Below are positions 34,524 through 42,864 of a stretch of DNA of 64,000 bases, piece by piece (within the stretch, counting starts at the first letter, position 1; the number at the start of each line of letters is the position of its first letter). The translations under genes and the position numbers were made by a program. Under the pieces are notes generated by a model that searched no databases, was not told the DNA's origin, and saw only the letters and a list, made by a program, of their open reading frames with translations. The DNA is from JAICMB01 sp963838885 (GTDB lineage Bacteria; Acidobacteriota; Terriglobia; Bryobacterales; Bryobacteraceae): positions 1 through 64,000 of the forward strand of contig CAWITB010000055.1 of assembly GCA_963838885.1 (NCBI GenBank), in the 5' to 3' direction.

Positions 34524-35336
34524 CTAGGCCCTGCGCATCTTCTTTCTGAGCGCGAAAGCGGCAACGCCCGCCAGAAGTAGAACACTTGCGGGTTCCGGCA
34601 CGGGCGCCGGCGTGTTCCAGGTAATACTGAGATTATCTACGCCGATGGTGGCGGGCCAGTCGATGAAATCGAGCTCCGAGGCGCTGCTCAGAGATCCCGA
34701 CCAGGTTCCAATATACTGTGCATTGGTCTGCGTTCCGTTTGGAGATTTCGTCGAGCCGATGGGAGTCGTACCCGGTGTTACGCCATACTGGACTCCGTTC
34801 GTGCCAAACGAGGACACGGGAGTACTTCCGTTAATATCGAATATGAAGTCGGGCGGCTGCCCACTGCTGCCGTCGGGGAAGATTTCATAGTCAAACCCCG
34901 CGGCGCCGTTGAGCGTGAACCCGCTAAACTTCATCGTGATCTGGTTCGAGACCTGCGTGCTGCCGTCATTCGTATTGGCGATAAAAGTATCGTAACTGCC
35001 GTTCACGCTAGAACTCGAGTTGCTGACGGTCGCATGTTCGGTATCTCCCAACGTCAGCGACTTACTGCCAGTCCCGGGGCCAACAACGTTGCCCTCGCCG
35101 TTGTAGGTCTGGTCGGCCACCGCGCCGGTTACTACCACGGTGCAGCCGGTACAGACTGGCGCCAGCACGCTATTCATATAGGTAGTAATCTGGGCGGCAG
35201 TTGAGTAACTTGACAGACTGTTGAAATCGAAAGTTACGCTACCGGCGCGGGCGAGCGCACCGCTGGCCGCGAACAGAAGTAAGGTACCGCACATTGCATT
35301 TGCCCACTTGCCCAACACCTTCCATGTTGCTTTCAA
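34524..35336 (-). CDS. PEP-CTERM sorting-domain protein 2
   Basis: A 270-residue secreted protein. The signal region is LGKWANAMCGTLLLFAASGA. The mature part is Ser/Thr/Gly-rich (VTFDFNSLSSYSTAAQITTY; IDWPATIGVDNLSITW). The C-terminus is a classic PEP-CTERM signal, VPEPASVLLLAGVAAFALRK followed by KMRRA, cut and processed by the exosortase. The frame is open far upstream, but GGAGG lies just before TTG 35336 and the signal peptide follows it, so I choose that start. A hairpin follows the stop codon before the next gene. A sigma-54-like site lies 63-78 bases upstream. Confidence 0.85.
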   Translation of the reverse strand: MKATWKVLGKWANAMCGTLLLFAASGALARAGSVTFDFNSLSSYSTAAQITTYMNSVLAPVCTGCTVVVTGAVADQTYNGEGNVVGPGTGSKSLTLGDTEHATVSNSSSSVNGSYDTFIANTNDGSTQVSNQITMKFSGFTLNGAAGFDYEIFPDGSSGQPPDFIFDINGSTPVSSFGTNGVQYGVTPGTTPIGSTKSPNGTQTNAQYIGTWSGSLSSASELDFIDWPATIGVDNLSITWNTPAPVPEPASVLLLAGVAAFALRKKMRRA

Positions 35337-35398
35337 TCTTTCCTCCTGAATGACTACTATTCTGGGATATCCGGCGAATGCCCGGTGGGCGCATAGTA

Positions 35399-35414
35399 AG
35401 CACATCATGGGCCA
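35399..35414 (-). promoter_or_regulatory. Candidate sigma-54 promoter of PEP-CTERM gene 2
   Basis: The minus strand reads TGGCCCATGATGTGCT: GG and GC in the exact ten-base spacing and only two changes from the core TGGCAC/TTGC. The leader to TTG 35336 would be about 50 bases. It is the best match of the group. Confidence 0.5.
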
Positions 35415-35600
35415 CTGCCGCAACTTCATATAAGTTGCTGATAACATACAAATCCAATTACATTGAAGTGTCCTCGCGCGTTGAAATTGGCACAACAATT
35501 TCGTCTACAAGGAAAGCGCTTAGGACATCTCACACAACTTCGGATAAAGTGCCGCGTAGCTAGTACTAACAGTACATGCCGCACGTCTCTTGCGCAGGTC

Positions 35601-36062
35601 TTATTGTTGGACCGTGAATTTCGGAGTCTCTCCACCGATCGCGACCGCGTGTCCGTCGGGGGTCGTCGCGATAATACGGGAGAGTGCCAGCCGGTATGCG
35701 CCGGGTCTTGCATTCGCCTTCACGACGACAAAGAGGCGGACCAGTTCGTCGTCGGGGAGGATCGTCTGGCTCAATCCGACGAGCGCGTAACGCGACTTAT
35801 GCGGGCCCAGTGCAGCGGAATAGAACTGTTTCCCGGCGGCCGCCGCGCCGTTTCCGGGCAGCGGCGCGATCATCATCGCCGAGGCATTCCAGTCGATATC
35901 GAATTGGATGCCGCTGATCGAGACTCCCCCGGAAACAAGGGAAATGGAAATGATTACGGTCGCGCCGCGGGAGCCGCTGGCGTCGGGCGTCGTGAGCCGC
36001 GCCCCGTAGAGGCTCGCGGCAAGAAAAAACGCCGCCGCGATCCCGGGAGCGCACGTTGCCAT
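35601..36062 (-). CDS. Secreted cohesin-domain-like protein
   Basis: A 153-residue protein with a signal peptide (ATCAPGIAAAFFLAASLYGA). The mature part reads like a single cohesin fold (VSISGIQFDIDWNASAMMIA; GKQFYSAALGPHKSRYALVG; ARPGAYRLALSRIIAT). There is no sorting signal or membrane anchor. Cohesin domains outside cellulosomes occur on bacterial surface proteins and can mediate protein docking. Here it is the third gene of the exosortase-EpsI unit, so it may act with the sorted proteins at the surface. The adjacency makes it part of the sorting locus; its partner is unknown. Confidence 0.75.
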   Translation of the reverse strand: MATCAPGIAAAFFLAASLYGARLTTPDASGSRGATVIISISLVSGGVSISGIQFDIDWNASAMMIAPLPGNGAAAAGKQFYSAALGPHKSRYALVGLSQTILPDDELVRLFVVVKANARPGAYRLALSRIIATTPDGHAVAIGGETPKFTVQQ

Positions 36063-36111
36063 GGGCGCGCCTATTGTAACAGCTTATAACCTGAATTCCG
36101 GCGCCGTCCGG

Positions 36112-36750
36112 CTAGAAATCGTTCGGACCGAAGAAGCTCTGCACGCGTGGAATCAGCGCGGAGGCAAATGCAACGCCCGCGGCATCCGCGCCGGGCGTAT
36201 CCGGTACTGTGATCCTGACAATTGCGCCCGAGGTGCGTCCCGTCAGGATGGTATCCCGCGCCAATAGGACCTTCCCGACATATTCGTTTGCCACGATGCG
36301 CGAGCGGGACTGATACCAATAGAACATCAGCATCTTCATTCCCATCTTCTCGATCGAATACTTGTTGATTTCAACGCGGCTTCCGTTCGCCGGCGCCAGC
36401 GCTGTATCGTGTTTCCAGATCTCCCAGCCGCTCGCGGGAAGACAGTGCTTGGGAGAATGCATGCTTTCTCCGGCGCGCTGTTGCGCATAGTAGGCGATGA
36501 ACAGATCGAGTTGGGAACTGTTCTTCCGGTACGTTCTTGAAAGATAGGCCGTCAGTTTGAGCTGCCTCAAACTGGGGGCATCGAGGGGCCGGTCGCCGGT
36601 CGCTTGCCAGCCGTCGATTTGCGTATCGAGCCGATCGAGCGGCACGGCGGGCGGTTCGGGAATGCGGCGGTTCGTCATCCCCGCTAGCGCCAGCGTCCCA
36701 ATCAACAGGGCCGTGGTCACGATAAAGGGAGCTGAAATTGTGCTACGCAT
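36112..36750 (-). CDS. epsI: EpsI-family exosortase-associated protein
   Basis: A 212-residue protein of the EpsI family (PF11984-like), always found with exosortases and involved in exopolysaccharide or sorting. It has an N-terminal membrane anchor (MRSTISAPFIVTTALLIGTL). The conserved DUF region reads DTQIDGWQATGDRPLDAPSL, KNSSQLDLFIAYYAQQRAGE and SMHSPKHCLPASGWEIWKHD, with the family's HSPxxCLP motif, then YWYQSRSRIVANEYVGKVLL. It overlaps the exosortase stop by 8 bases, so translation is coupled. The length is normal. Confidence 0.93.
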   Translation of the reverse strand: MRSTISAPFIVTTALLIGTLALAGMTNRRIPEPPAVPLDRLDTQIDGWQATGDRPLDAPSLRQLKLTAYLSRTYRKNSSQLDLFIAYYAQQRAGESMHSPKHCLPASGWEIWKHDTALAPANGSRVEINKYSIEKMGMKMLMFYWYQSRSRIVANEYVGKVLLARDTILTGRTSGAIVRITVPDTPGADAAGVAFASALIPRVQSFFGPNDF

Positions 36751-37657
36751 GGTCGCCTTGCGCCTCGATCGGCGCGCCCCTTTCTAACAGGGCATGCAAG
36801 GCGCGCGCCATCATATATAAACAGGCCGCGCCCGCCACGAACACCAGCCAACCGGAGAAAGAATGATAGAAGCCCATCGCGAACTCCTGGTTGTAGTCGG
36901 CGATGACGGCGGTACCGGCGATCCGGACGACATTAATCGCGACCGCGAGCGGCATCGCGATCAAAAACAGTATCAGGCGGCTGGGCAGACGGGAGCAGTA
37001 TAGATAGCCAAACAGAAGGCCGCCAACCAGCAGTGCCGACAAAGAGTTCAGCCCGCTGCAGGCTTCCACCACCCCCAGCGAGACATTCGACAACTGGATG
37101 ATGTTGCCGTCGCGAAATACGGAAATACCAAAAGCCTGAGCTACTTGGGTGGCCAGGTTGGAGGCAAATAGTTGCAATGGCCCGGCCAGCGAATTGTATA
37201 CCACTCCAGGCAGCGGCACCATGGTCGCTAGCAGCAGAAACGGAAATCCCAGGGTCCGTAGACGGGGCCACCCCCAGTATGTCCAGGTCAGCCCCGTGAG
37301 CAGGATCACAAAGGAAAAACGCACCATGAAGAATTCCGATGCCAGCTTGCCGACGGCAAACACCAGGCAGGCAAAACCCGTCAACCACAGCCCCCGCAGG
37401 TCGGCCAGAGGCGGGTACTCGAGCGTGCGGGCGCGCTGCAGCCACGCAAGATAGAGGGCCAGCGGGGGCAGCAGCATGCCTTGCGACCAGGCCGGCTCGG
37501 TCCACCAGTCGTGGGCCATGTCGAGGAGCGGGTCCCAATAGAGCATCCAGATTAACGCCAGCGTGATGCCAATCTGGAGCCAAAAGATTAAGAAGTGGGA
37601 ATCGCGCTCCCGCTGTTTACGGGCTTCCGCTGGAGCGGGGGCAAGGCCGGTGCTCAT
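36743..37657 (-). CDS. Exosortase, PEP-CTERM-processing membrane transpeptidase
   Basis: A polytopic inner-membrane enzyme of 304 residues that cleaves PEP-CTERM signals. Nine to ten hydrophobic segments are visible (IGITLALIWMLYWDPLL onward). The catalytic triad is at Cys200 (GVVEACSGLNSL), Arg245 (AVAINVVRIAG) and His265 (AMGFYHSFSGW), the positions and order of characterised exosortases. Subtype is not settled; the neighbours (EpsI, TPR lipoproteins, Wza-type protein) point to the XrtA-like group. It is the first gene of the exosortase-EpsI-cohesin unit. Start is ATG 37657. Substrates are the two nearby PEP-CTERM proteins and perhaps others elsewhere. Confidence 0.92.
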   Translation of the reverse strand: MSTGLAPAPAEARKQRERDSHFLIFWLQIGITLALIWMLYWDPLLDMAHDWWTEPAWSQGMLLPPLALYLAWLQRARTLEYPPLADLRGLWLTGFACLVFAVGKLASEFFMVRFSFVILLTGLTWTYWGWPRLRTLGFPFLLLATMVPLPGVVYNSLAGPLQLFASNLATQVAQAFGISVFRDGNIIQLSNVSLGVVEACSGLNSLSALLVGGLLFGYLYCSRLPSRLILFLIAMPLAVAINVVRIAGTAVIADYNQEFAMGFYHSFSGWLVFVAGAACLYMMARALHALLERGAPIEAQGDHA

Positions 37658-37757
37658 CCGATAGGGAACAGCAATGCATTTCAGCTTCCAGACCGCGACC
37701 TTCCGGGGAAGAACCGACAGAGTTGTGGTAACGTACGAAAAAGCGTAGGATTGAATG

Positions 37758-38257
37758 CATGAACAGCATGAACGCCGGCGCGGCCCGCGAGAAGCTTTAT
37801 CGCCTCCTGTCGAAACAGCGAGAGATCACGAGCCGCTGCTGATCACCGGCCCGCGCTCCAATGCCCTGGTGGGAGGAGGACTGGAATAGCATCCAGGAAA
37901 CACTACATCTTCTTTCCGTTCCCGGGCTTCGCGAATCGATTCGGCGAAGGCATCCACACCGCCGTCAAGGAGTGCGAGAGGGAACCGGGCTGGACTCGCC
38001 GGCAGCTCGTGTTCACGAACAGGCTCAGAAAGACGCCCGCCGCCTTGCCTCCGCCGGTCTGCGGCCGAAAGCCGAGGAACTTCTCGCGCTTCATGCCGGC
38101 AATCCTTTCGAGAGACCCCGCCTTTTGAAAAGCTGCTCGGAGATTTAAGGGGCGCTTACTCTCGCCGCATCAACATTCGGCGCCGCCTCGCATGTTAAGT
38201 CCTCGAAATGCAGCGAGTCGTCGAGGTACTCCGCATGGGACTCGTCACGAATGGTTG
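37758..38257 (+). pseudogene. YefM-YoeB-type toxin-antitoxin remnant
   Basis: ATG 37758 opens a Phd/YefM antitoxin (MNSMNAGAAREKLYRLL), then in other frames EPLLITGPRSNALV and EEDWNSIQETLHLLSVPGLR. A YoeB-like toxin follows, read across frames as QLVFTKQAQKDARRLASAGL, KPEAEELLAL-like sequence and EKLLGDLRGAYSRRINIRRR, then an in-frame TAA where YoeB has Tyr-Gln, and VLEMQRVVEVLRM. The antitoxin should bind its own operator and neutralise an mRNA-cleaving toxin; here both are broken by several shifts and a stop. The remnant lies upstream of the exosortase unit on the other strand and is evidence of past mobile DNA. Confidence 0.7.
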
Positions 38258-38312
38258 GCTCAATCCCGGCAATGCCCCCCCGGCATCGCGTGATTGATTT
38301 GATCGTTACCGA

Positions 38313-38570
38313 TATGCAAATCCTGACGATTGTGATTGCGCTCGCAATGCCGTTCCCGGCGATGCTTATCGGCGTGCTACGAACAATACTCGCCTGGGGC
38401 CCTCGGAGTGCCGTTCACACAAGTGCTCCGAAGCGAACACTCGGGCGCTCGAAGCGAAGATCGGTGAGAGCCGGGCTCAGTTCTCGAACGAGATGGGGAC
38501 TTGCGGATCTTGACCGTGGGAACCACGCGGAGACGCTGCTAAAACTCTCCGGCATAGACGAGGCCTCCCG
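38313..38570 (+). pseudogene. Remnant of a small membrane-anchored coiled-coil protein
   Basis: ATG 38313 begins MQILTIVIALAMPFPAMLIG, a hydrophobic anchor, after which the frame is lost. Other frames carry SEHSALEAKIGESRAQFSNE-like heptads and HAETLLKLSGIDEASRAI, consistent with a short coiled coil. I recognise the layout of small bacterial anchor/coiled-coil proteins but not a named family. At least two shifts break it. It is part of the same decayed stretch as the toxin-antitoxin remnant. Confidence 0.4.
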
Positions 38571-38703
38571 CGCGATTTCAGGGAGCGGTTTCCACCCGGA
38601 CCAACCCGCAAGGCAGGGACAAGACTTCACCTTTTGTCCCAAAAAATGTCTTTTCGGGCAAACGCGACACACGGAAATGCAGGGGGAGAGGGCGCCTCGC
38701 GCG

Positions 38704-38719
38704 TGGCGCCAGAAATGCG
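38704..38719 (+). promoter_or_regulatory. Candidate sigma-54 promoter of the barrel-TPR unit
   Basis: TGGCGCCAGAAATGCG has GG and GC with ten bases between them and TGGCxC/ATGC elements. The barrel gene start GTG 38775 lies about 45 bases after the predicted transcription start. Confidence 0.45.
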
Positions 38720-38774
38720 TCTGCTTGAGTCTGTCAACCCAAGTGAGAATCAAGTGCCGCGCTGGACAGGCGCC

Positions 38775-40181
38775 GTGAAGGAAACGCCGCGAAATGGACT
38801 TGTCGTGAAGTTACGGTTCGCGCGCGCGGTTGCCGCGCTCCTGGCCGCGTTCCCGATTCATGGACAGACTTCGCTGCCTGGCGCAGCCGGCGGAGCCTCC
38901 GGTTCAACCGGCGGCGGCGTGCCCGAGCTGGCTGGCTGGCGTATATATGAGGTAACGGTCTCGTCTTCCTACTACGATTATGGATCGACGCAGAACAGCG
39001 CCGCCGGGAATCCCGCGAGTCCCGTGGCGCTGCAGGGATCGGCCACGGTGGGATGGTCCAAAGGGGGGGAGAGGTCGAACATGCAGTTCGTCTACTCGCC
39101 ATCCTATGTACAGGCGTTTAACGGAGTCAATTACCGGTCTTTGAATCAATCTTTTTCCGCATCCGCGAACAAGACGTGGAGCGCCAAATGGAGTTTTCAC
39201 GCTTCCCTGAGCGCCGTGGACAGCGACTTGAATCAACTTCTCTTTTTTCCAACTCAATTCGGAAGCCTGGCATCCACTCCGGCAACCTTCGATCAACTGG
39301 TGGCGGCCCTACTGACGGGAACTTCGGGAAATCCGCAATTGGCGCAAATCGTCGGGGCGGCGCCCTTGGTCAGCTCCCCGGCCTCGGCCTATCTATATGG
39401 AGGCCGCGTATTTAGCGCCTCAACCGCAATGTCGGTTTCTTATGCCTATTCCTCTCGCGCCTCCTATCATGCGTCGCTCGCGGGAATGCGAACGGAGTAC
39501 TTGAACGGGGGCAGTACAAACACTACGGGTCCTGGAAATGTCATACCCAAAACCACCGGGATCACCGCCGACCTGGGGTGGTCCTACTTCTTAACGCCGC
39601 GGACCAGTCTGGGAATCGAAGCGAGCGGCGCCCGCGTGATCTCGCGGTTCGAAGACGCCTATACCTCGCAGGCAACCGCATCCCTCTCCCGCACCCTCAG
39701 CCGGCGTTGGTTTGTGTCGGGCGTGGCGGGCCTAGGGTACATCAAAACGATAGCTTCTACATTCGCCGCTCCGCGCAGTACGCAATACGAACTGGGCGGC
39801 AGCATTGCCTATAAAGTGTATGCGCAGACGTTTGTGGCGTCGTACACGCATTCCATTTCCGATATATATGGACTTGGCGCTAACGCCACCGACAGCAGCA
39901 GCGGCGCTTGGACGTGGCGGAGACCTTCCAGTAGTTATTCGGTAGCAGCGAACTTCAGCTATTCGCGCCTGGTCGGCCCCGCTTTCCCCAACGCGGGGAG
40001 CTGGACGGGGAATGTCAGCGTAGCGAAAGCCGTCGGGCGTCATTTAATGTTCAGCATCGCAGGCGCGTACGTTCAATTTCCCCAGTATGTAACGGCAGTG
40101 GCGCCGGCCTTGACGCTGACGGGAGTAACGGCCAGCCTGGGTTGGAGACCATCGGCCGGGCGTCTGGGGGGGCCGCGCTAA
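38775..40181 (+). CDS. Outer-membrane beta-barrel protein of the exosortase locus
   Basis: A 468-residue protein with a signal peptide (KLRFARAVAALLAAFPIHGQ) and many alternating-hydrophobic strands, such as VTVSSSYYDYGSTQNS, ATASLSRTLSRRWFVSGVAG, QTFVASYTHSISDIYGLGAN and FSIAGAYVQFPQY, typical of an outer-membrane barrel. It is like the uncharacterised barrels found beside PrsT-type proteins in PEP-CTERM loci. I prefer GTG 38775, with AGG just upstream; GTG 38805 is also possible and would shorten the N-region by ten residues. The next gene, a TPR lipoprotein, starts 28 bases downstream, so they are probably co-transcribed. It may be the outer-membrane outlet for a polymer. Confidence 0.8.
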   Translation: MKETPRNGLVVKLRFARAVAALLAAFPIHGQTSLPGAAGGASGSTGGGVPELAGWRIYEVTVSSSYYDYGSTQNSAAGNPASPVALQGSATVGWSKGGERSNMQFVYSPSYVQAFNGVNYRSLNQSFSASANKTWSAKWSFHASLSAVDSDLNQLLFFPTQFGSLASTPATFDQLVAALLTGTSGNPQLAQIVGAAPLVSSPASAYLYGGRVFSASTAMSVSYAYSSRASYHASLAGMRTEYLNGGSTNTTGPGNVIPKTTGITADLGWSYFLTPRTSLGIEASGARVISRFEDAYTSQATASLSRTLSRRWFVSGVAGLGYIKTIASTFAAPRSTQYELGGSIAYKVYAQTFVASYTHSISDIYGLGANATDSSSGAWTWRRPSSSYSVAANFSYSRLVGPAFPNAGSWTGNVSVAKAVGRHLMFSIAGAYVQFPQYVTAVAPALTLTGVTASLGWRPSAGRLGGPR

Positions 40182-40209
40182 AGAGCGCTTCAGAAAAAGG
40201 TTTAATGAA

Positions 40210-42501
40210 ATGAAACAAGTGTGGATACAAGTAGGAATTGTGGTGATGTTATCGCTGGCGCTCGGCGGCTGCGACCGCTCGCCCCAGGCGCGCCGGGACA
40301 AGTTTCTTGCCAGGGGCAAAGCGGCGCTCGCAAAACACAACGACTCGCGCGCCATTCTCGAATTCCGCAATGCCGCTCAAGCGATGCCCAAAGACGCCGA
40401 ACCTTATTATCAGATCGGGCTCGCCTCTCTCGACGGCCGCGATGTGCGCACCGCCATAGCCGCTTTCAGGAAGGCGCTCGATCTGAATCCCAAACACGCC
40501 GGCGCGCAACTGCAAATGGCGGAGCTGATGTCCATAACCAACGACCGGACTTGGCTCAATGATGCGGAAACGCGGCTGAAATCCCTCATGGAAGAGGCTC
40601 CCGTCACTCCCGAAATGTTGAATACCCTGGCCTTGACCGAAATGAAGCTGGGCAAAACGGAAAATGCGGTCGAAAGTTTGGAGCAGGTCTTGTCAAAAGC
40701 GCCTCGGGAGCTGACCTCTTCGATTCTGCTCGCCCGGGCGAAGCTCTTGCAGAGCGATATGAAAGGAGCGGAGGACGTTCTCAGAAAGGCGGTGGCGGCG
40801 GAGCCGAAGGCGGCCGGCCCTCACGTTATCCTGGGCAGGTTTTACGTCTCGCAACGCCGGACCGCGGACGGAGAGGCGGAATTTCAACGCGCTCTGGAAC
40901 TTGACCCGCGCAGCGGCGCCGCGTTGATGGATCTGGCGGTACTCGAAAACGCGCTCGGCCGCAAAAAAGATGCGGAAGCGGACTTCAAGCGCCTGGCGGC
41001 CCTCGGCGACAAGACCTACAAGCCGGTTTATGCCCTGTTTCTCTTCGAAGAAGGCCGCCGCGACGAGGCCGTTCGTGAATTTGAAAGACTTGCAAAAGAA
41101 GATCCTCAAGACAGGCTGGCGCGAACGCGTCTGGTGGCGGCCTACCGCGCTGCAAATCGAACGCCCGAAGCCGAAAAGATTCTCGATAAGGCGCTCCAGA
41201 AGAATCCGAAGGATCTGGACGCTCTGCTGCAGCGCGGAGAAATATCGCTTGCGAATGGAAAATACGGCCCCGCCGAAGCCGATTTGAATGAAGTGCTGCA
41301 TCTGCAGCCCAATTCGGCGGAGACCCATTACCTGCTCGGCAAATTGCACCAAGCGCGCGGCGCCACTCTGAGCTACCGCCAGGATCTTTCGAAGGCGCTG
41401 CAATTAAATCCGTATCTATTGTCCGTACGGCTGGAGCTTGCCGGCGTTCTGAGCGATGCCAAGGAGGGCCAGGCGGCGCTCGATCTCCTGAGCGAAGCGC
41501 CGGAATCGCAGAAGCAATTGACGGCCTTTGTGGTGCAGCGCAACTGGGCTATGTGGGCCCTCGGGGATCTCGCCGGGATGCGCAAAGGAATCGATCAAGG
41601 GCTCGCCGGCGGAAGATCCAGCGATCTTTTGTTGCAGGACGGCTTGTGGAAACTGCGTACGGGGAATCCGTCGGGAGCCCGTGCCGCTTTGGAACAGGCG
41701 CTCCATATCAATCCCACGGACGTGCGCGCTTTGGCCGCGCTCAATCAGACCTACGCGGCGCAGAAACAAAGCGGCGTGGCTTTACAGAAAGTAAAAGAAT
41801 TGGCGTCTCGGGAGCCGAAGTCCGCTCCCGTACAGGAGTATTTAGGCGTCTTGCTGATGGCCAATGGAGACAAGAAGCAGGCGCGCGCGGCATTTGAAGC
41901 GGCCAAGGCGGCGGATCCGAAGTTTATACGGGCAGACCTCTCGTTAGTACAGAGCGACATTGTCGATGGCAAGTGGGACGACGCCCAAAAGAAATTGCAG
42001 GAGGTTCTCGCGTCCGATCCGGGAAATACGACTGCCCGGCTGTGGCTAGGTAATATTGAAGTGACCAAAGGCAATAACAAGAATGCGCTGGAGCAATACC
42101 GGCAGGTGGTGGCCTCCGACCCCAGTAACACCGAGGCCTTGAACAATTTCGCATACCTGCTGACCGAATATGGCAACCAACCCGCCGAGGCGTTGAAATA
42201 CGCCCAGAAGGCGAAGGAACTGGCTCCGGATTCGGCGGAGTATTCCGACACCTTGGGATGGATTCTCTACCGCAAGGGGCTCTATCCGCTGGCCGTGACG
42301 GAACTGGAGCGCGCGGTTTCAAAAGAACGGAACCCGATCTGGAGATACCATCTTGCGATGGCCTACGCCAAGGCGGGCGACCTGAATCGCGGCCGCACGA
42401 CCCTCGAGACCGCTCTCAAGACGAATCCCAACCTGCCGGAGGCAAAGCTCGCCCAGCAAGTGATTGAAGGCGCCAAGCCGGGGAACGACAAACCGCGCTA
42501 G
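40210..42501 (+). CDS. PrsT-like TPR lipoprotein, intact paralogue
   Basis: A 763-residue lipoprotein: signal peptide MKQVWIQVGIVVMLSLALGG with lipobox Cys (LALGGC). About 18 TPRs follow, such as FRNAAQAMPKDAEPYYQIGL, LTEMKLGKTENAVESLEQVL, AEKILDKALQKNPKDLDALL and AYLLTEYGNQPAEALKYAQK. The order and spacing of repeats match the broken copy at 28900-31146 along the whole length, with shared segments such as DLNEVLHLQPNSAE and RYHLAMAYAKAG. These large TPR proteins accompany exosortases (TIGR02917-like PrsT) and probably scaffold exopolysaccharide export. It follows the barrel gene closely. Confidence 0.88.
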   Translation: MKQVWIQVGIVVMLSLALGGCDRSPQARRDKFLARGKAALAKHNDSRAILEFRNAAQAMPKDAEPYYQIGLASLDGRDVRTAIAAFRKALDLNPKHAGAQLQMAELMSITNDRTWLNDAETRLKSLMEEAPVTPEMLNTLALTEMKLGKTENAVESLEQVLSKAPRELTSSILLARAKLLQSDMKGAEDVLRKAVAAEPKAAGPHVILGRFYVSQRRTADGEAEFQRALELDPRSGAALMDLAVLENALGRKKDAEADFKRLAALGDKTYKPVYALFLFEEGRRDEAVREFERLAKEDPQDRLARTRLVAAYRAANRTPEAEKILDKALQKNPKDLDALLQRGEISLANGKYGPAEADLNEVLHLQPNSAETHYLLGKLHQARGATLSYRQDLSKALQLNPYLLSVRLELAGVLSDAKEGQAALDLLSEAPESQKQLTAFVVQRNWAMWALGDLAGMRKGIDQGLAGGRSSDLLLQDGLWKLRTGNPSGARAALEQALHINPTDVRALAALNQTYAAQKQSGVALQKVKELASREPKSAPVQEYLGVLLMANGDKKQARAAFEAAKAADPKFIRADLSLVQSDIVDGKWDDAQKKLQEVLASDPGNTTARLWLGNIEVTKGNNKNALEQYRQVVASDPSNTEALNNFAYLLTEYGNQPAEALKYAQKAKELAPDSAEYSDTLGWILYRKGLYPLAVTELERAVSKERNPIWRYHLAMAYAKAGDLNRGRTTLETALKTNPNLPEAKLAQQVIEGAKPGNDKPR

Positions 42502-42534
42502 CTTAACCTCCGGCTCGGAAGACCGCGAGGAGCC

Positions 42535-42626
42535 TCACCTGTCGATAAGACGGCCAGAGACCCACGAGCCACTGCTCATCACCGGTCCGCGTTCCAACAC
42601 CGTTCTGGTGGAGGAAGAAGACTCGT
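42535..42626 (+). pseudogene. Second YefM-like antitoxin fragment
   Basis: THEPLLITGPRSNTVLVEEE is the same conserved strand-turn block as in the remnant at 37758, with similar DNA (CCACTGCTCATCACCGGTCCGCG against CCGCTGCTGATCACCGGCCCGCG). It breaks off where an IS630-type fragment begins. Only about 30 residues remain. No toxin part is present. Confidence 0.6.
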
Positions 42627-42629
42627 ACG

Positions 42630-42770
42630 CAAACTATGGCAAATCGAACGGTACGATTTTCTCTCCGTCAGGGCCAAGATTAAGCGTGCTTTGAACACGT
42701 CCCCGGCGGGAAACGCTCGAGATTGCGCCCAGGCGCTCAGATGCTCTTTTTCCTCTTCGGAAGCGAGAGG
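42630..42770 (-). mobile_element. IS630-family transposase N-terminal fragment
   Basis: The minus strand encodes ASEEEKEHLSAWAQSRAF, then PAGDVFKARLILALTERKSY and RSICHSLRTS, the helix-turn-helix start of IS630-type transposases. The DDE catalytic part is absent and no inverted repeats were seen. The fragment ends against the antitoxin remnant, suggesting that the insertion, or a later deletion, cut the antitoxin gene. Confidence 0.6.
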
Positions 42771-42864
42771 CCGGTATGTTTTCCCATTCTGAATATTAGA
42801 CGCCGCCGATCTAATAACGTATGACTGGGACGGGGTACTAGGAGCGGTCAGAGCTTGTGTAAAA

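Noticed and set aside
35540..35600. ACTAG-rich patches near 32130 and 35560 as a possible operator family
   Set aside because: The matches are short, irregularly spaced and not consistently placed relative to the PEP-CTERM starts.
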